Positions 8,077-16,959 of a DNA stretch of 61,400 nucleotides are shown here, in pieces. The notes beneath the pieces were generated by a model. It was not told where the DNA came from. It saw nothing but the letters and a program-made list of their open reading frames with translations, and did not search any database. The position numbers and the translations under genes were made by a program. This stretch comes from Lachnospiraceae bacterium (lineage in GTDB: Bacteria > Bacillota > Clostridia > Lachnospirales > Lachnospiraceae). How positions within the stretch are numbered: position 1 is the stretch's first letter; each line of letters starts with the position of its first letter. The stretch spans positions 1-61,400 of the forward strand of contig JAAVAC010000010.1 of assembly GCA_014804265.1 (NCBI GenBank), read 5' to 3'.

Positions 8077-9561
8077 TTACGACTCTTTCAAAAGCTCCCG
8101 CTTCCTCTCAATCATTTCCTCAATTCTCTCCATATATTGGGAAACATCCTTCACATTATCACATCGTTCAATCCGCCCGTCAGGATACACCCTTTTCGTA
8201 ATGGACCCTGCCCCCAGCGCCACGATTGTCTGTTTCTCCTCCATAATCAGAATATTATAAATTCCAAAGCAACCCTCTCTTGCATAGCCTACATTTTCAA
8301 AATTCCCTGCCATATTTTTCTGCCTATACAGATAATAAGGCTTCATGGAAAGCTCCTTTGCTCCCCTTGCGGCAATTTCCATAGTTTCATCTGTATTCTT
8401 AAGCATGGAAATGCCGTTTTTCTCTACCCATTCATTTAACTTAGAGGCTCTTTTGATTGCCAGAGAATGGATGGTAAGGCTGTCTGGAGCCAGCTTTCGT
8501 ATTTCAGAGATAGTTCTTTCTACATCCTCTTTTGTTTCTTCCGGCAATCCTAAAATCAAATCCATATTGATGTTTGTAAAGCCCACTTCTCTTGCCAATC
8601 CAAAAGCTTCCTTTACCTGCTCTACTGTATGCCTTCTTCCAATCAGCCTTAAAGTCTCCTCCTTCATAGTCTGAGGATTTACAGAAATTCTTGTGACACC
8701 ATGGGAAAAGAGCACTTCCAGCTTTTCTTTTGTAATGCTGTCTGCCCTTCCTGCTTCTACCGTAAATTCCTTTACCTGTTCAAAAGAAAATCGGTCTTTC
8801 AATGCGCAAATCAGCCTGTCTAACTGGGTTGCTTCCAAAGTGGTGGGAGTGCCTCCTCCAATATAGACCGTGTCCAGTACTTTTCCTTTATACGCTTTTG
8901 CCACAAAATCCATTTCCTCAACCAAACAGTCAATGTACTTTTCCACCTTTTCCCGAAAGCTGCATATGGGATATGAGGTAAAGGAACAATACAGGCAGGT
9001 AGTAGGACAAAAGGGAATGCCAATATACAGGCTGTATCCATCCTCATAATGAATCGAGGATAAAAGCTTTTGTTCCCTTTTTGCAATATCCAGGCTTAGT
9101 TCTGCTTTTTCCCGGCTTACAAAATGCTCCGTTTCCAGAAAAGCAAGAATCTTATTTTCTTCCATGCCTTCCTCAATCATTCCCATGGCAATTTTCGTAG
9201 GCCGTATTCCGGTCAGGTTTCCCCATGGCAGCTCTTTTCCTGTTATCCGGCAAAGGTATTGATAGAAAAATTTCTTAAACTCATTTTTAAACGTCTTCTT
9301 TTCTTTCAACAAATCTATTTCAAATTCCCAGAGGAATTTCTCCGCTTCCACATGATTTTCATCCGGAAAAAACGTACATTCCACTTTCCCCTCATCTAAA
9401 AAAAGCTCTACACAAAGAAATGGCTCTATGGACATTTTGTCAGCTTCCTGCCGGCAAACCTCCATAGAAACCACCTTTACTGTTTTCTCCCCATAAAATG
9501 CTTTTACCAGGGAATGAATATCATATTCAAACCCCGGCATATTACTTTTTATCATTAACAT
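8077..9561 (-). CDS. hemZ: HemZ-type coproporphyrinogen III oxidase-like radical SAM enzyme
   Basis: 494 residues, the length of HemZ. The radical SAM motif CPTTCLYCSF (CxxxCxxC) lies near residue 188, preceded by LYIGIPF, and followed by the glycine-rich VYIGGGTPTTLEA. A ~160-residue N-terminal extension with GNLTGIRPTKI is typical of HemZ rather than HemN. HemZ proteins are assigned to anaerobic haem synthesis, though in Clostridia without the full pathway the substrate is uncertain. The next genes upstream on the same strand are an MBL hydrolase and relA/spoT, an arrangement seen in other Clostridia. Confidence 0.85.
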   Translation of the reverse strand: MLMIKSNMPGFEYDIHSLVKAFYGEKTVKVVSMEVCRQEADKMSIEPFLCVELFLDEGKVECTFFPDENHVEAEKFLWEFEIDLLKEKKTFKNEFKKFFYQYLCRITGKELPWGNLTGIRPTKIAMGMIEEGMEENKILAFLETEHFVSREKAELSLDIAKREQKLLSSIHYEDGYSLYIGIPFCPTTCLYCSFTSYPICSFREKVEKYIDCLVEEMDFVAKAYKGKVLDTVYIGGGTPTTLEATQLDRLICALKDRFSFEQVKEFTVEAGRADSITKEKLEVLFSHGVTRISVNPQTMKEETLRLIGRRHTVEQVKEAFGLAREVGFTNINMDLILGLPEETKEDVERTISEIRKLAPDSLTIHSLAIKRASKLNEWVEKNGISMLKNTDETMEIAARGAKELSMKPYYLYRQKNMAGNFENVGYAREGCFGIYNILIMEEKQTIVALGAGSITKRVYPDGRIERCDNVKDVSQYMERIEEMIERKRELLKES

Positions 9562-9612
9562 ATGTGTTTCCTCATTATCTCTGCTGATTTTAAATATTCT
9601 CCATCCAATATG

Positions 9613-10239
9613 CTATGCCAGAAACGGATTATTTTCCACCTCAAAGCCAATGGTGGTATCCATTCCATGCCCGGGATAGACCTTTACATCCTCCGGCAGC
9701 ACGGCAAGCTTTTCCTTGATAGAACGAATCAGGGCGGACTCGCTTCCGGTAGGCAGATCAGTACGTCCCACGGACTCGGCAAAAAGCGTGTCGCCGCTTA
9801 CTAAAATCTTATCTTCCTCAAAATAATAACAACAGCTTCCTTCCGTATGCCCCGGCGTGGCAATTACCCGGAAAGTCATGCCTTCAATCGTAAGACTCTG
9901 TCCATCCTTCAAATATTCATCCACCGTTACTACATAAGGTCTTCCTACATGGTCAGATACATTTTTTACCGCATCCTCACAAAGAGCCTTTTCTCCTTCA
10001 TAAGCATATACCTTTACTCCCGCTGCCTCCCGCAGTTCGTTGCAGCCCCAGATATGGTCGAAATGCCCATGGGTTAAAAGGATGGCGGCTGCTTCAAAGC
10101 CCGCTTCCTTTAACTTTTCATAAATCTGCATTCCCTTATCCGCAGGGTCTACAAAAATCACCTTATCCGTACCTTCTTTATATAAGAAATAGCAATTCGT
10201 CTGGCAGATTCCCATTGTAAGGCGTCCTATCTTTATCAT
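9613..10239 (-). CDS. MBL-fold metallo-hydrolase (glyoxalase II-like)
   Basis: 208 residues. The metal-binding motif LTHGHFDHIWG (HxHxDH, near residue 57) is intact, as are GHTEGSCCYY, SGDTLFAESVGRTD and the last ligand in VYPGHGMDTT. It matches the YcbL/glyoxalase II-like group of small zinc or iron hydrolases; the substrate is unknown. The ATG at 10239 follows an AGGAGAG site and keeps the family's typical start (MIKIGRLTMG). The longer frame overlaps the relA stop region and lacks support. It lies 58 bases after relA and is probably co-transcribed. Confidence 0.85.
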   Translation of the reverse strand: MIKIGRLTMGICQTNCYFLYKEGTDKVIFVDPADKGMQIYEKLKEAGFEAAAILLTHGHFDHIWGCNELREAAGVKVYAYEGEKALCEDAVKNVSDHVGRPYVVTVDEYLKDGQSLTIEGMTFRVIATPGHTEGSCCYYFEEDKILVSGDTLFAESVGRTDLPTGSESALIRSIKEKLAVLPEDVKVYPGHGMDTTIGFEVENNPFLA

Positions 10240-10297
10240 GCTTCCTACTCTCCTTCTGTCAATTTCCGATACTTTCCCATAGACCTTTTGCCATTCA

Positions 10298-12607
10298 TCA
10301 GCCCGTATTTCTCTCAATATCAATAATGCTTTCAATGGAGCGGATCTTATCTATGATTTTATTCAATTCCTCTCTGCTGCTGATTTCAAATGTGGTGGCC
10401 ATTGTTGCAATATTCTGCTTGCTGGTTCTTGTATTCATGGAAATAATATCGATATTGCGTTCGGTCAACGCCTTGGAAATATCCACTAAAAGGCCATTTC
10501 GATTATGGGCATAAATCACGATTTCCGCTAAATACTTTTCTTCTCTTCCGCTTATTTCTTCCTGCCATTCCGCATCAATCAGGCGCCCTCTTTCCATTTC
10601 GGGAAGATTGATGATATTGATACAGTCGGTCCTGTGTATGGAAACTCCTCTTCCTCTTGTGACGAATCCTACGATTTCATCACCTGGAACCGGCGCACAG
10701 CACTTGGAAAAGCGCACTGCCACATCATGAATGCCTTTTACCGTAATGCCGCTTCGAGACTTAGGCTGCATAGGCCTTGTATGAGTGCTTTCCGACACTG
10801 CCTGAATGACTTCCTGGTCAGTGGGCTTATGCTTATGCTCCTTATCGAAAAGCTCCTGCATCTTATTGATTACCTGACCTTCTTTTAAGGCCCCGTGACC
10901 AATGGCAGCAAGAACAGATTCCCAATCCCTGAAGCCGTATTTACGCATGACGGCCTCCATATATTCCGGTCTGAGCACATCCGACTGGTTAATGGATTTT
11001 GCCTTGCAGTAAGCCTGAATCAACTCTTTGCCCTTTATGATGTTTTCATCTTTGAATTCATTTTTAAACCACTGGTTGATTTTGTTTTTGGCCTGGGTGG
11101 ACTTTACCACATTCAGCCAGTCGCGGCTTGGTCCCTTGGAATTCTGGGATGTCATGATCTCGATCCGGTCGCCGTTATTGATCTGATAGTCAATGGTCAC
11201 TAACTTTCCATTGACTCTTGCTCCGATCATTCGGTTTCCCACTGCCGAATGAATAGCATAAGCAAAATCGATAGGCGTGGAACCAGCAGGCAGATTCTTT
11301 ACCTCTCCGGTAGGAGTAAAGCAGTATACGCTGTCTGAAAACAAATCCAGATCGCTTTTTAACAGATGCATAAATTCCTGATTATCAGACATATCCTTCT
11401 GCCATTCCAAAATCTGTCTGAGCCATGTTAATTTTTCTTCTTCTCCTGCCTTTACTTTTTTTCCATCAGAGGCTTCTTTGTATTTCCAATGAGCTGCAAT
11501 ACCGTATTCCGCTGTTTTATGCATCTCATAAGTACGAATCTGTATTTCAAAAGGCTGCCCGGTGGAACCGATCAGCGTAGTGTGAAGGGACTGATACATA
11601 TTTCCCTTGGGCATGGCAATATAATCTTTGAACCGCCCCGGTATCGGCTTATACATCTCATGAATGACGCCTAATGCCGCATAGCAGTCCTTTACGCTGT
11701 CCACAATAATACGAACCGCAAATAAGTCATATATCTGGTCAATTGTCTTATTCTGGTTCTTCATCTTTTTATATATACTGAAAAAATGTTTGACACGCCC
11801 GTCAATCCTTGCTTTGATCCCTGCATTTTCAATGTGCCTGGATACTTCATCCACGATATCCTGCACATACTTCTCTCTCTCGCTTTTCCTTACTGCAATC
11901 CGATCCACTAAGTCATAATATACATCCGGCTGCAGATATTTTAAAGACAAATCATCCAATTCCACCTTAATCTTGGAGATGCCCAGACGATGGGCTATAG
12001 GAGCATAAATGTCCATAGTCTCCCTTGCTATTTCCTGCTGCTTCGCCGGTCTCATGTGAGTCAGGGTGCGCATATTGTGCAGCCTGTCTGCAAGCTTAAT
12101 CATAATGACGCGGATATCCTTAGCCATGGCAAGAAACATCTTACGAAGGTTCTCAGCCTGCATTTCCAGTTTGTCATTGGTAACCGTATCACTTTTTTCT
12201 TTATACTGAAGCTTTCCTAACTTGGTAACGCCATCCACTAACAGCGCCACATCATCTCCAAATTCTGCTGCAATATCTCCCTCTGTAAAACTGGTATCCT
12301 CCACCACATCATGAAGAAGCCCGGCCGCAATCGTTTCCTTATCAAGCTCTAAATCCGCTAAAATGATTGCCACGCAAAGGGGATGGATAATATAAGGTTC
12401 TCCCGATTTGCGCACCTGCTCCTTATGAGCATCCGCCGCTGTCCTATAAGCCTTTTCAATCAAAGAAATATCATCACTGGGATGATATTTATGCACACGC
12501 TTAATAAGGTCCTCGTACAATGCTTCCGGACTTTTAAACTCTTCGATTCCTTCAATTCTTCCATCATCTAAAACCAATTCGCTTTTTTGAATCTGGGTCT
12601 CATTCAT
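10298..12607 (-). CDS. relA: RelA/SpoT bifunctional (p)ppGpp synthetase/hydrolase
   Basis: About 769 residues. Domains in order: HD hydrolase (GLLHDVVEDT near residue 100, then KLADRLHNMRTL), the synthetase domain (DLFAVRIIV, GRFKDYIAMPKGNMYQSLHT, EIQIRT), a TGS domain (VYCFTPTGEVKNLPAGSTP), a conserved Cys/zinc-finger region (FSKCCAPVPGDEIVGFVTRG) and a C-terminal ACT domain. Both active centres look intact, so it should make and degrade the stringent-response alarmone. The second nearby ATG is preferred because of an AGG at fair spacing; the difference is two codons. Confidence 0.93.
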   Translation of the reverse strand: MNETQIQKSELVLDDGRIEGIEEFKSPEALYEDLIKRVHKYHPSDDISLIEKAYRTAADAHKEQVRKSGEPYIIHPLCVAIILADLELDKETIAAGLLHDVVEDTSFTEGDIAAEFGDDVALLVDGVTKLGKLQYKEKSDTVTNDKLEMQAENLRKMFLAMAKDIRVIMIKLADRLHNMRTLTHMRPAKQQEIARETMDIYAPIAHRLGISKIKVELDDLSLKYLQPDVYYDLVDRIAVRKSEREKYVQDIVDEVSRHIENAGIKARIDGRVKHFFSIYKKMKNQNKTIDQIYDLFAVRIIVDSVKDCYAALGVIHEMYKPIPGRFKDYIAMPKGNMYQSLHTTLIGSTGQPFEIQIRTYEMHKTAEYGIAAHWKYKEASDGKKVKAGEEEKLTWLRQILEWQKDMSDNQEFMHLLKSDLDLFSDSVYCFTPTGEVKNLPAGSTPIDFAYAIHSAVGNRMIGARVNGKLVTIDYQINNGDRIEIMTSQNSKGPSRDWLNVVKSTQAKNKINQWFKNEFKDENIIKGKELIQAYCKAKSINQSDVLRPEYMEAVMRKYGFRDWESVLAAIGHGALKEGQVINKMQELFDKEHKHKPTDQEVIQAVSESTHTRPMQPKSRSGITVKGIHDVAVRFSKCCAPVPGDEIVGFVTRGRGVSIHRTDCINIINLPEMERGRLIDAEWQEEISGREEKYLAEIVIYAHNRNGLLVDISKALTERNIDIISMNTRTSKQNIATMATTFEISSREELNKIIDKIRSIESIIDIERNTG

Positions 12608-12727
12608 TATCATCGCCTGCTTTATCCTAACATTTTCATAGTTCTCTTACTTCTCCCAAATCACTCTACCAGAAAAATACTTTATTATTATATAATTTTT
12701 TCTGAAATTCGTCAATGTATTACAGAC

Positions 12728-14148
12728 TTTGAGTTTCCCCATTTTTAACAACCAGATTACCCGAAAGCCTCTATTCCAAAGTATCCGGCTAACGTAAGCT
12801 GTTGTGATTTCTCCTTTTTCAATAGGAACGTTCTTATGCCAGAGCGTGTCCCGGCAAGGACACGCTCGATCGCATATCCTAATGCATAGAAAATGAATTT
12901 GGGCATGTCATATATTCTCTTGGAGCATTCCTTTAATTCTATCATAAATAAAGTGTCATCTTTCTTGGCGCTCATAATGCTGATATATCCTGTTGCAAGT
13001 GTTGCGAACAGGTTTAGGTTCCGGATAGACTGCAGGGACATCACACGCAAATCTTCCAGTTCAAACTGCTGTTTCTTGAATTTAAAATATTCCTCGATCC
13101 TCCACCGCATCAGATATATTTTTGCGGCTATCATGCAAAGCTTTTTCCTTTCTTCCATCTTTAAATTTGTCAACAGCAGTAGCGGGGCTTTTCCAAACCC
13201 ATACACTACAACTAATATTAAGTCCTTTGTGGGATATTCACACAGGCTTACTGGAATATAGCTGATCTTGCACTCAATTTTCTTTCCATGCTTATCCATA
13301 AAATCCATCCGGTAATTCCCTTTATATTTATTTGCCACATCCATGATATTCTGCGTTTTCCCATGATATATGACATTCCGGTTCTTCTTTGCGCGGATGA
13401 CAAATTTTTCATGGTTCTTCAGAAAATATTTATAATATTCGTTACAGTCAAAGCCCCTGTCCAACGTACGGACACAGGTTTTTGAAAAGTGCGCTGAGAG
13501 TGCTTTTAAGCAGCATAAGTTTTCATGTGTTTCACTTATAAAGCCTTCTTCTGCGGCTGAAAAAACTTTTTCGTAAACAGGCATGGGCATCTTTTTTCCC
13601 TTCGATAAGACCGCTGCTTCTATCGTGTAATATCCTTTCTTTATCTCGCCAGTGCTTCCGTCACGGACATCGGAGATTGCTTCCATCATGGGGCTGCATG
13701 GTTTGGTGATATCCGAGTTGTCAATGACAATGACTGCATGGGCTTCATCCATCCCTTTCTTAACCTGCGAGATATAATTATCCATAACAGCTTCTTTTTC
13801 ATCAAAGGAAACGAGATTTCTTGACAGGCGGCAGATTGTTTTTTTAAGCGGGATTGTTTCATGAAGTGAACGTGCGATCTCGCTTAGGTGGAGCTTATTC
13901 CCTTCTAAGATTCCATAAATCATCTGTGTAATAAATTTGCTCTTTGGCCGGGTTAGGCCTTTGGAAATTTTTTCAGAAAAAGTTGTTAAATCCCGTTTGA
14001 TTTCATACCCTAATCTGTTATAATTAATCATGCAAAAACACTCCTTTTATTATTGTTTTGTGGTGATTCAATTATAACATTTGTTGGGTGTTTTTGCATT
14101 TTTTATTTTTGGGGAAATAATCTGTTTGAAAAAATGGGGAAACTCAAA
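12728..14148. mobile_element. IS4-type insertion sequence, complete
   Basis: The 1421-bp unit is bounded by inverted repeats TTTGAGTTTCCCCATTTTT at the left (12728-12746) and its complement AAAAATGGGGAAACTCAAA at the right (14130-14148), 19 of 19 bases. It contains one transposase gene. I see no clear target-site duplication in the flanks (left flank ends TTACAGAC, right flank starts TAATTGCG). The exact outer ends are therefore uncertain, or flanking DNA has been rearranged. It lies between relA and the duplicated Rpn genes. Confidence 0.85.
12757..14031 (-). CDS. IS4-family DDE transposase
   Basis: 424 residues, uninterrupted. Catalytic landmarks: IVIDNSDITKP (first Asp, near residue 105), RTLDRGFDCNEYYKYF (second Asp), and the Y-(2)-R-(3)-E signature IYLMRWRIEEYFKFKKQ (near residue 313), typical of IS4-type enzymes. 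The gene starts about 115 bases inside the right inverted repeat and ends 29 bases before the left one, as expected for a complete insertion sequence. The element may be active. Confidence 0.88.
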   Translation of the reverse strand: MINYNRLGYEIKRDLTTFSEKISKGLTRPKSKFITQMIYGILEGNKLHLSEIARSLHETIPLKKTICRLSRNLVSFDEKEAVMDNYISQVKKGMDEAHAVIVIDNSDITKPCSPMMEAISDVRDGSTGEIKKGYYTIEAAVLSKGKKMPMPVYEKVFSAAEEGFISETHENLCCLKALSAHFSKTCVRTLDRGFDCNEYYKYFLKNHEKFVIRAKKNRNVIYHGKTQNIMDVANKYKGNYRMDFMDKHGKKIECKISYIPVSLCEYPTKDLILVVVYGFGKAPLLLLTNLKMEERKKLCMIAAKIYLMRWRIEEYFKFKKQQFELEDLRVMSLQSIRNLNLFATLATGYISIMSAKKDDTLFMIELKECSKRIYDMPKFIFYALGYAIERVLAGTRSGIRTFLLKKEKSQQLTLAGYFGIEAFG

Positions 14149-14428
14149 TAATTGCGCCTCTTGCGCCTCTTCCTTATTTATGTTAAACTCATCACAACTC
14201 TTAATTAATGAAATAATTGTCAGTTTATTTTTCTCAATCTATTTCCAGACCAGATCGGTCATGATTTCAACTTTTTATTATTTAAAACGGAGGAATGCTT
14301 ATGATTGTACTTTAGCGGCCAATTTATCATATTTTAAACTATTATTTCTAAATTCATTCAACATCCGAGCAGATAACAGGATAACTCAAAACTGTCAGCA
14401 TCTCTTTTCAATAACGTGCATTTTTATC

Positions 14429-14457
14429 TTGCAAATTTCCCATGTATTTCCTATACT
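14429..14457 (+). promoter_or_regulatory. Promoter of the first Rpn gene
   Basis: TTGCAA and TATACT separated by exactly 17 bases, about 80 bases before the start codon. The same promoter with the same spacing precedes the second copy (15663-15691), so it was duplicated with the gene. Confidence 0.6.
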
Positions 14458-14539
14458 ATGATTAAGAAGATTCATCGGTTATCTCTTTTTCTGCTTTATC
14501 AAATTGAACATTTCAGACAGAAAAGGAGAACTGCAAAAG

Positions 14540-15361
14540 ATGAACAGTCAGACCTATGCCAAAAGGGCAAGGCTTTTAAATCCTATCGATGATGATTTCT
14601 TAAAGAAGATGGCAGAGGATATCCTGTTCTGCCAGGAAGTCATCCGAACGATTTTAGAAGATGAATCTTTAGTGGTACTGGAAAGCAATTCACAACACAC
14701 CATCAAGAACCTGCAGGGCCGTTCCGTTATTTTGGATATTCTATGCAGAGCTGGCAATGGCAAAGTCATCAATGTGGAAGTGCAGAAAGAAGACAATGTT
14801 GACCATCAGAAAAGAGTCCGTTATCATGCTTCCTGTATCACGGCAAACATGACCGACACTGGCTCTAAATTTAAAGATATACCTGATTTATGTATTATTT
14901 ACATATCGAAATCAGACTTTTTCAAGGAAGGGAAAACGGTTTATCATATAGACAGAATCATTCGGGAGACCGGTACTATCGTGGAAAACGGCTTACAGGA
15001 AATTTATGTGAATGCCGCTAACAAAGATGGTTCAAATACCTCGAAGCTTATGACCATCTTTACGGAAAGCGACGCATATGATGATGTATTATTTCCAGTC
15101 ACATCAAAAAGGAAACGTTATTTTAAGGAAGATAAGAAGGGAGTGGCAGAAATGTGTGCGATTATGGACGAAATCAGAGAAGAAGGCAGATTGGAAGGAA
15201 AGTTAGAAGGAAGGTTAGAAGGAAAAGAAGAGGGGAAATTAGAAATGAAATTGGAAGTCGCAGAAAACCTGTTAAAAATGGGTCTCAACATTACTAAGGT
15301 TATTCAAGCAACTGAGCTTCCATTTGAAACCGTACAGGCAATGGCTGACAAGCTGCCGTAG
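14540..15361 (+). CDS. Rpn-family recombination-promoting nuclease (PD-(D/E)XK), copy 1
   Basis: 273 residues. It matches the PD-(D/E)XK nuclease/transposase family (PF12784, Rpn-like): RSVILDILCRAGNGKVINVE then VQ, the conserved D...ExQ pair near residues 66-79. Next come a YHASCIT segment and a charged C-terminus built of repeated EGKLEGRLEGK units before a short amphipathic end. E. coli Rpn proteins are DNA endonucleases that raise RecA-independent recombination. The ATG at 14540 follows AAAAGGAG at about 10 bases. A near-identical copy lies 1.2 kb downstream. It differs by one four-residue repeat unit in the charged tail and by scattered substitutions. Confidence 0.85.
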   Translation: MNSQTYAKRARLLNPIDDDFLKKMAEDILFCQEVIRTILEDESLVVLESNSQHTIKNLQGRSVILDILCRAGNGKVINVEVQKEDNVDHQKRVRYHASCITANMTDTGSKFKDIPDLCIIYISKSDFFKEGKTVYHIDRIIRETGTIVENGLQEIYVNAANKDGSNTSKLMTIFTESDAYDDVLFPVTSKRKRYFKEDKKGVAEMCAIMDEIREEGRLEGKLEGRLEGKEEGKLEMKLEVAENLLKMGLNITKVIQATELPFETVQAMADKLP

Positions 15362-15662
15362 CTCACAGGAATCAATTCTCACCCTGTAGAGAAAGTCTCT
15401 GATTGAAAATTGATTTTGCAACCATAAATTTGTATCATGCTGTCCTTGCTTCCCTTAATCTATTTCCAGACCGTCTCGGTCATGATTTCAGCTTTTTATT
15501 ATTTCAAACGGAGAAATGCCTATGATTATATTTTGGTAACAGCTTTATTATGTTTCAGGCTATTATTTGTAATTATTATTTCTAAATCACTTCAATATCA
15601 GAACAGAAACTTGGATAACTCAAAACTGTGATCATCTCTTTTCAATAACGTATATTTTTATC

Positions 15663-15691
15663 TTGCAAATTTCCCATGTATTTCATATACT
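15663..15691 (+). promoter_or_regulatory. Promoter of the second Rpn gene
   Basis: TTGCAA, 17-base spacer, TATACT, nearly identical to the promoter of copy 1 at 14429. The whole ~300-base leader (from about 15460) repeats the leader of copy 1 (from about 14239) and contains no other convincing gene. Confidence 0.6.
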
Positions 15692-15774
15692 ATGATTAAT
15701 AAGATTTATCGGTTATCTCTTTTTCTGCTCTGGCAAATCAATATATTTCAGACAGAAAAGGAGAATTGCAAAAG

Positions 15775-16599
15775 ATGAACAGTCAGACCTATGCCAAAAG
15801 GGCAAGGCTTTTAAATCCTATCGATGATGATTTCTTAAAGAAGATGGCGGAGGATATTCTGTTCTGCCAGGAAGTCATCCGGACGATTTTAGAAGACGAT
15901 TCTTTGACAGTGCTTGAAAGCCATGCACAGCATACCATTAAAAATCTGCAGGGACGTTCCGTTATTTTGGATATCCTGTGCAGGTCCGGCACTGGCAAGA
16001 TTATGAATGTGGAAGTGCAAAAGGGAAACGATGTTGACCATCAGAAAAGAGTCCGCTACCACGCTTCCTGCATTACAGCTAATATCACTGATACAGGTTC
16101 AAGATTTCAGGACATACCGGATTTATGTATCATTTACATATCAAAATCAGACTTTTTGGGAGAAGGAAAAACCGTTTACCATATAGACCGGATTATTCGG
16201 GAGACTGGTACTATTGTGGAAAACGGCTTACAGGAAATCTATGTGAATGCCACTAACAAAGATGGGTCAAATACCTCAAAGCTTATGACCGTCTTTACGG
16301 AAAGTGATGCATATGATGATGAATTGTTTCCAGTCACATCAGAAAGGAAACGTTATTTTAAGGAAGATGAGAAAGGAGTGGCAGAAATGTGTGCCATTAT
16401 GGATGAAATCAGGGAAGAAGGCAGATTGGAAGGAAAGTTAGAAGGAAAAGAAGAAGGGAAATTAGAAATGAAATTGGAAGTCGCAGAAAGCCTATTAAAA
16501 ATGGGACTCAGCATTACTAAGGTTATTCAGGCAACCAAACTTCCACTAGAAACCGTCCAGTCAATGGCTGAGCGGCTGTCACATTGTCTTTCTGTTTGA
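15775..16599 (+). CDS. Rpn-family recombination-promoting nuclease, copy 2
   Basis: 274 residues. It is the downstream member of a tandem duplication of about 1.2 kb. The nuclease core RSVILDILCRSGTGKIMNVE then VQ is intact. The first 47 residues are almost identical to copy 1. Substitutions gather around residues 48-75 and in the C-terminal tail, which has one fewer EGRL unit. Both copies keep promoter, ribosome site and full reading frame, so both may be expressed. The 3' end extends a few residues further (SHCLSV) than copy 1. Confidence 0.85.
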   Translation: MNSQTYAKRARLLNPIDDDFLKKMAEDILFCQEVIRTILEDDSLTVLESHAQHTIKNLQGRSVILDILCRSGTGKIMNVEVQKGNDVDHQKRVRYHASCITANITDTGSRFQDIPDLCIIYISKSDFLGEGKTVYHIDRIIRETGTIVENGLQEIYVNATNKDGSNTSKLMTVFTESDAYDDELFPVTSERKRYFKEDEKGVAEMCAIMDEIREEGRLEGKLEGKEEGKLEMKLEVAESLLKMGLSITKVIQATKLPLETVQSMAERLSHCLSV

Positions 16600-16649
16600 C
16601 ACCCTTTCCTTTTCATGATATGCTTAAAAAATAATAACCAAATACAACA

Positions 16650-16793
16650 GAATCTTCAGGGCAGGGTTAGATTCCCTACCGGTGGTAAAGCCCACGAGCC
16701 GCATGGCATGATTTGGTGACTCTTAGTAAGCACAACTTGTTTCCTAAGCCAGAATTCCAAAGCCGACAGTACAGTCTGGATGAAAGAAGATTG
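16650..16793 (+). ncRNA. FMN riboswitch (RFN element)
   Basis: The sequence has the RFN hallmarks in order: TCTTCAGGGCAGGGT, ATTCCCTACCGGTGGTAAAG, CCCACGAGCC, the variable P6-type arm, then AATTCCAAAGCCGACAGT and AGTCTGGATGAAAGAAGA. The first and last blocks pair to close the junction. It precedes ribD by about 170 bases and is followed by an intrinsic terminator, so FMN binding most likely stops transcription of the riboflavin operon. Confidence 0.96.
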
Positions 16794-16834
16794 AAAAAGA
16801 AGGGATTTTCCATTTCTTTTTATTCATTGATACT

Positions 16835-16872
16835 AAGTGTCCTGAAGCTATTTTAGGATACTTTTTATTTTT
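16835..16872 (+). terminator. Expression-platform terminator of the FMN riboswitch
   Basis: AAGTGTCCT pairs with AGGATACTT (one G-U) followed by TTTATTTTT. It lies between the aptamer and ribD, where FMN-dependent attenuation is expected. Confidence 0.85.
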
Positions 16873-16959
16873 ATAATTTTGTAAATTGGAACACTTTATA
16901 AATGGGAAATTTTGTTTTCCTCCATCCCCAGCCAGAATCCCCTGAAAGGAGCACTCTAA

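Noticed and set aside
14130-14165. GCGCCTCTTGCGCCTC beside the IS right end as a target-site duplication
   Set aside because: It is a local short repeat; no matching copy stands at the left end.
14081-14461. Plus-strand frame between the IS4 element and the first Rpn gene, partly repeated at 15437
   Set aside because: The repeat exists because the leader is duplicated. Frames are not conserved between copies, composition is not protein-like, and the promoter lies inside.
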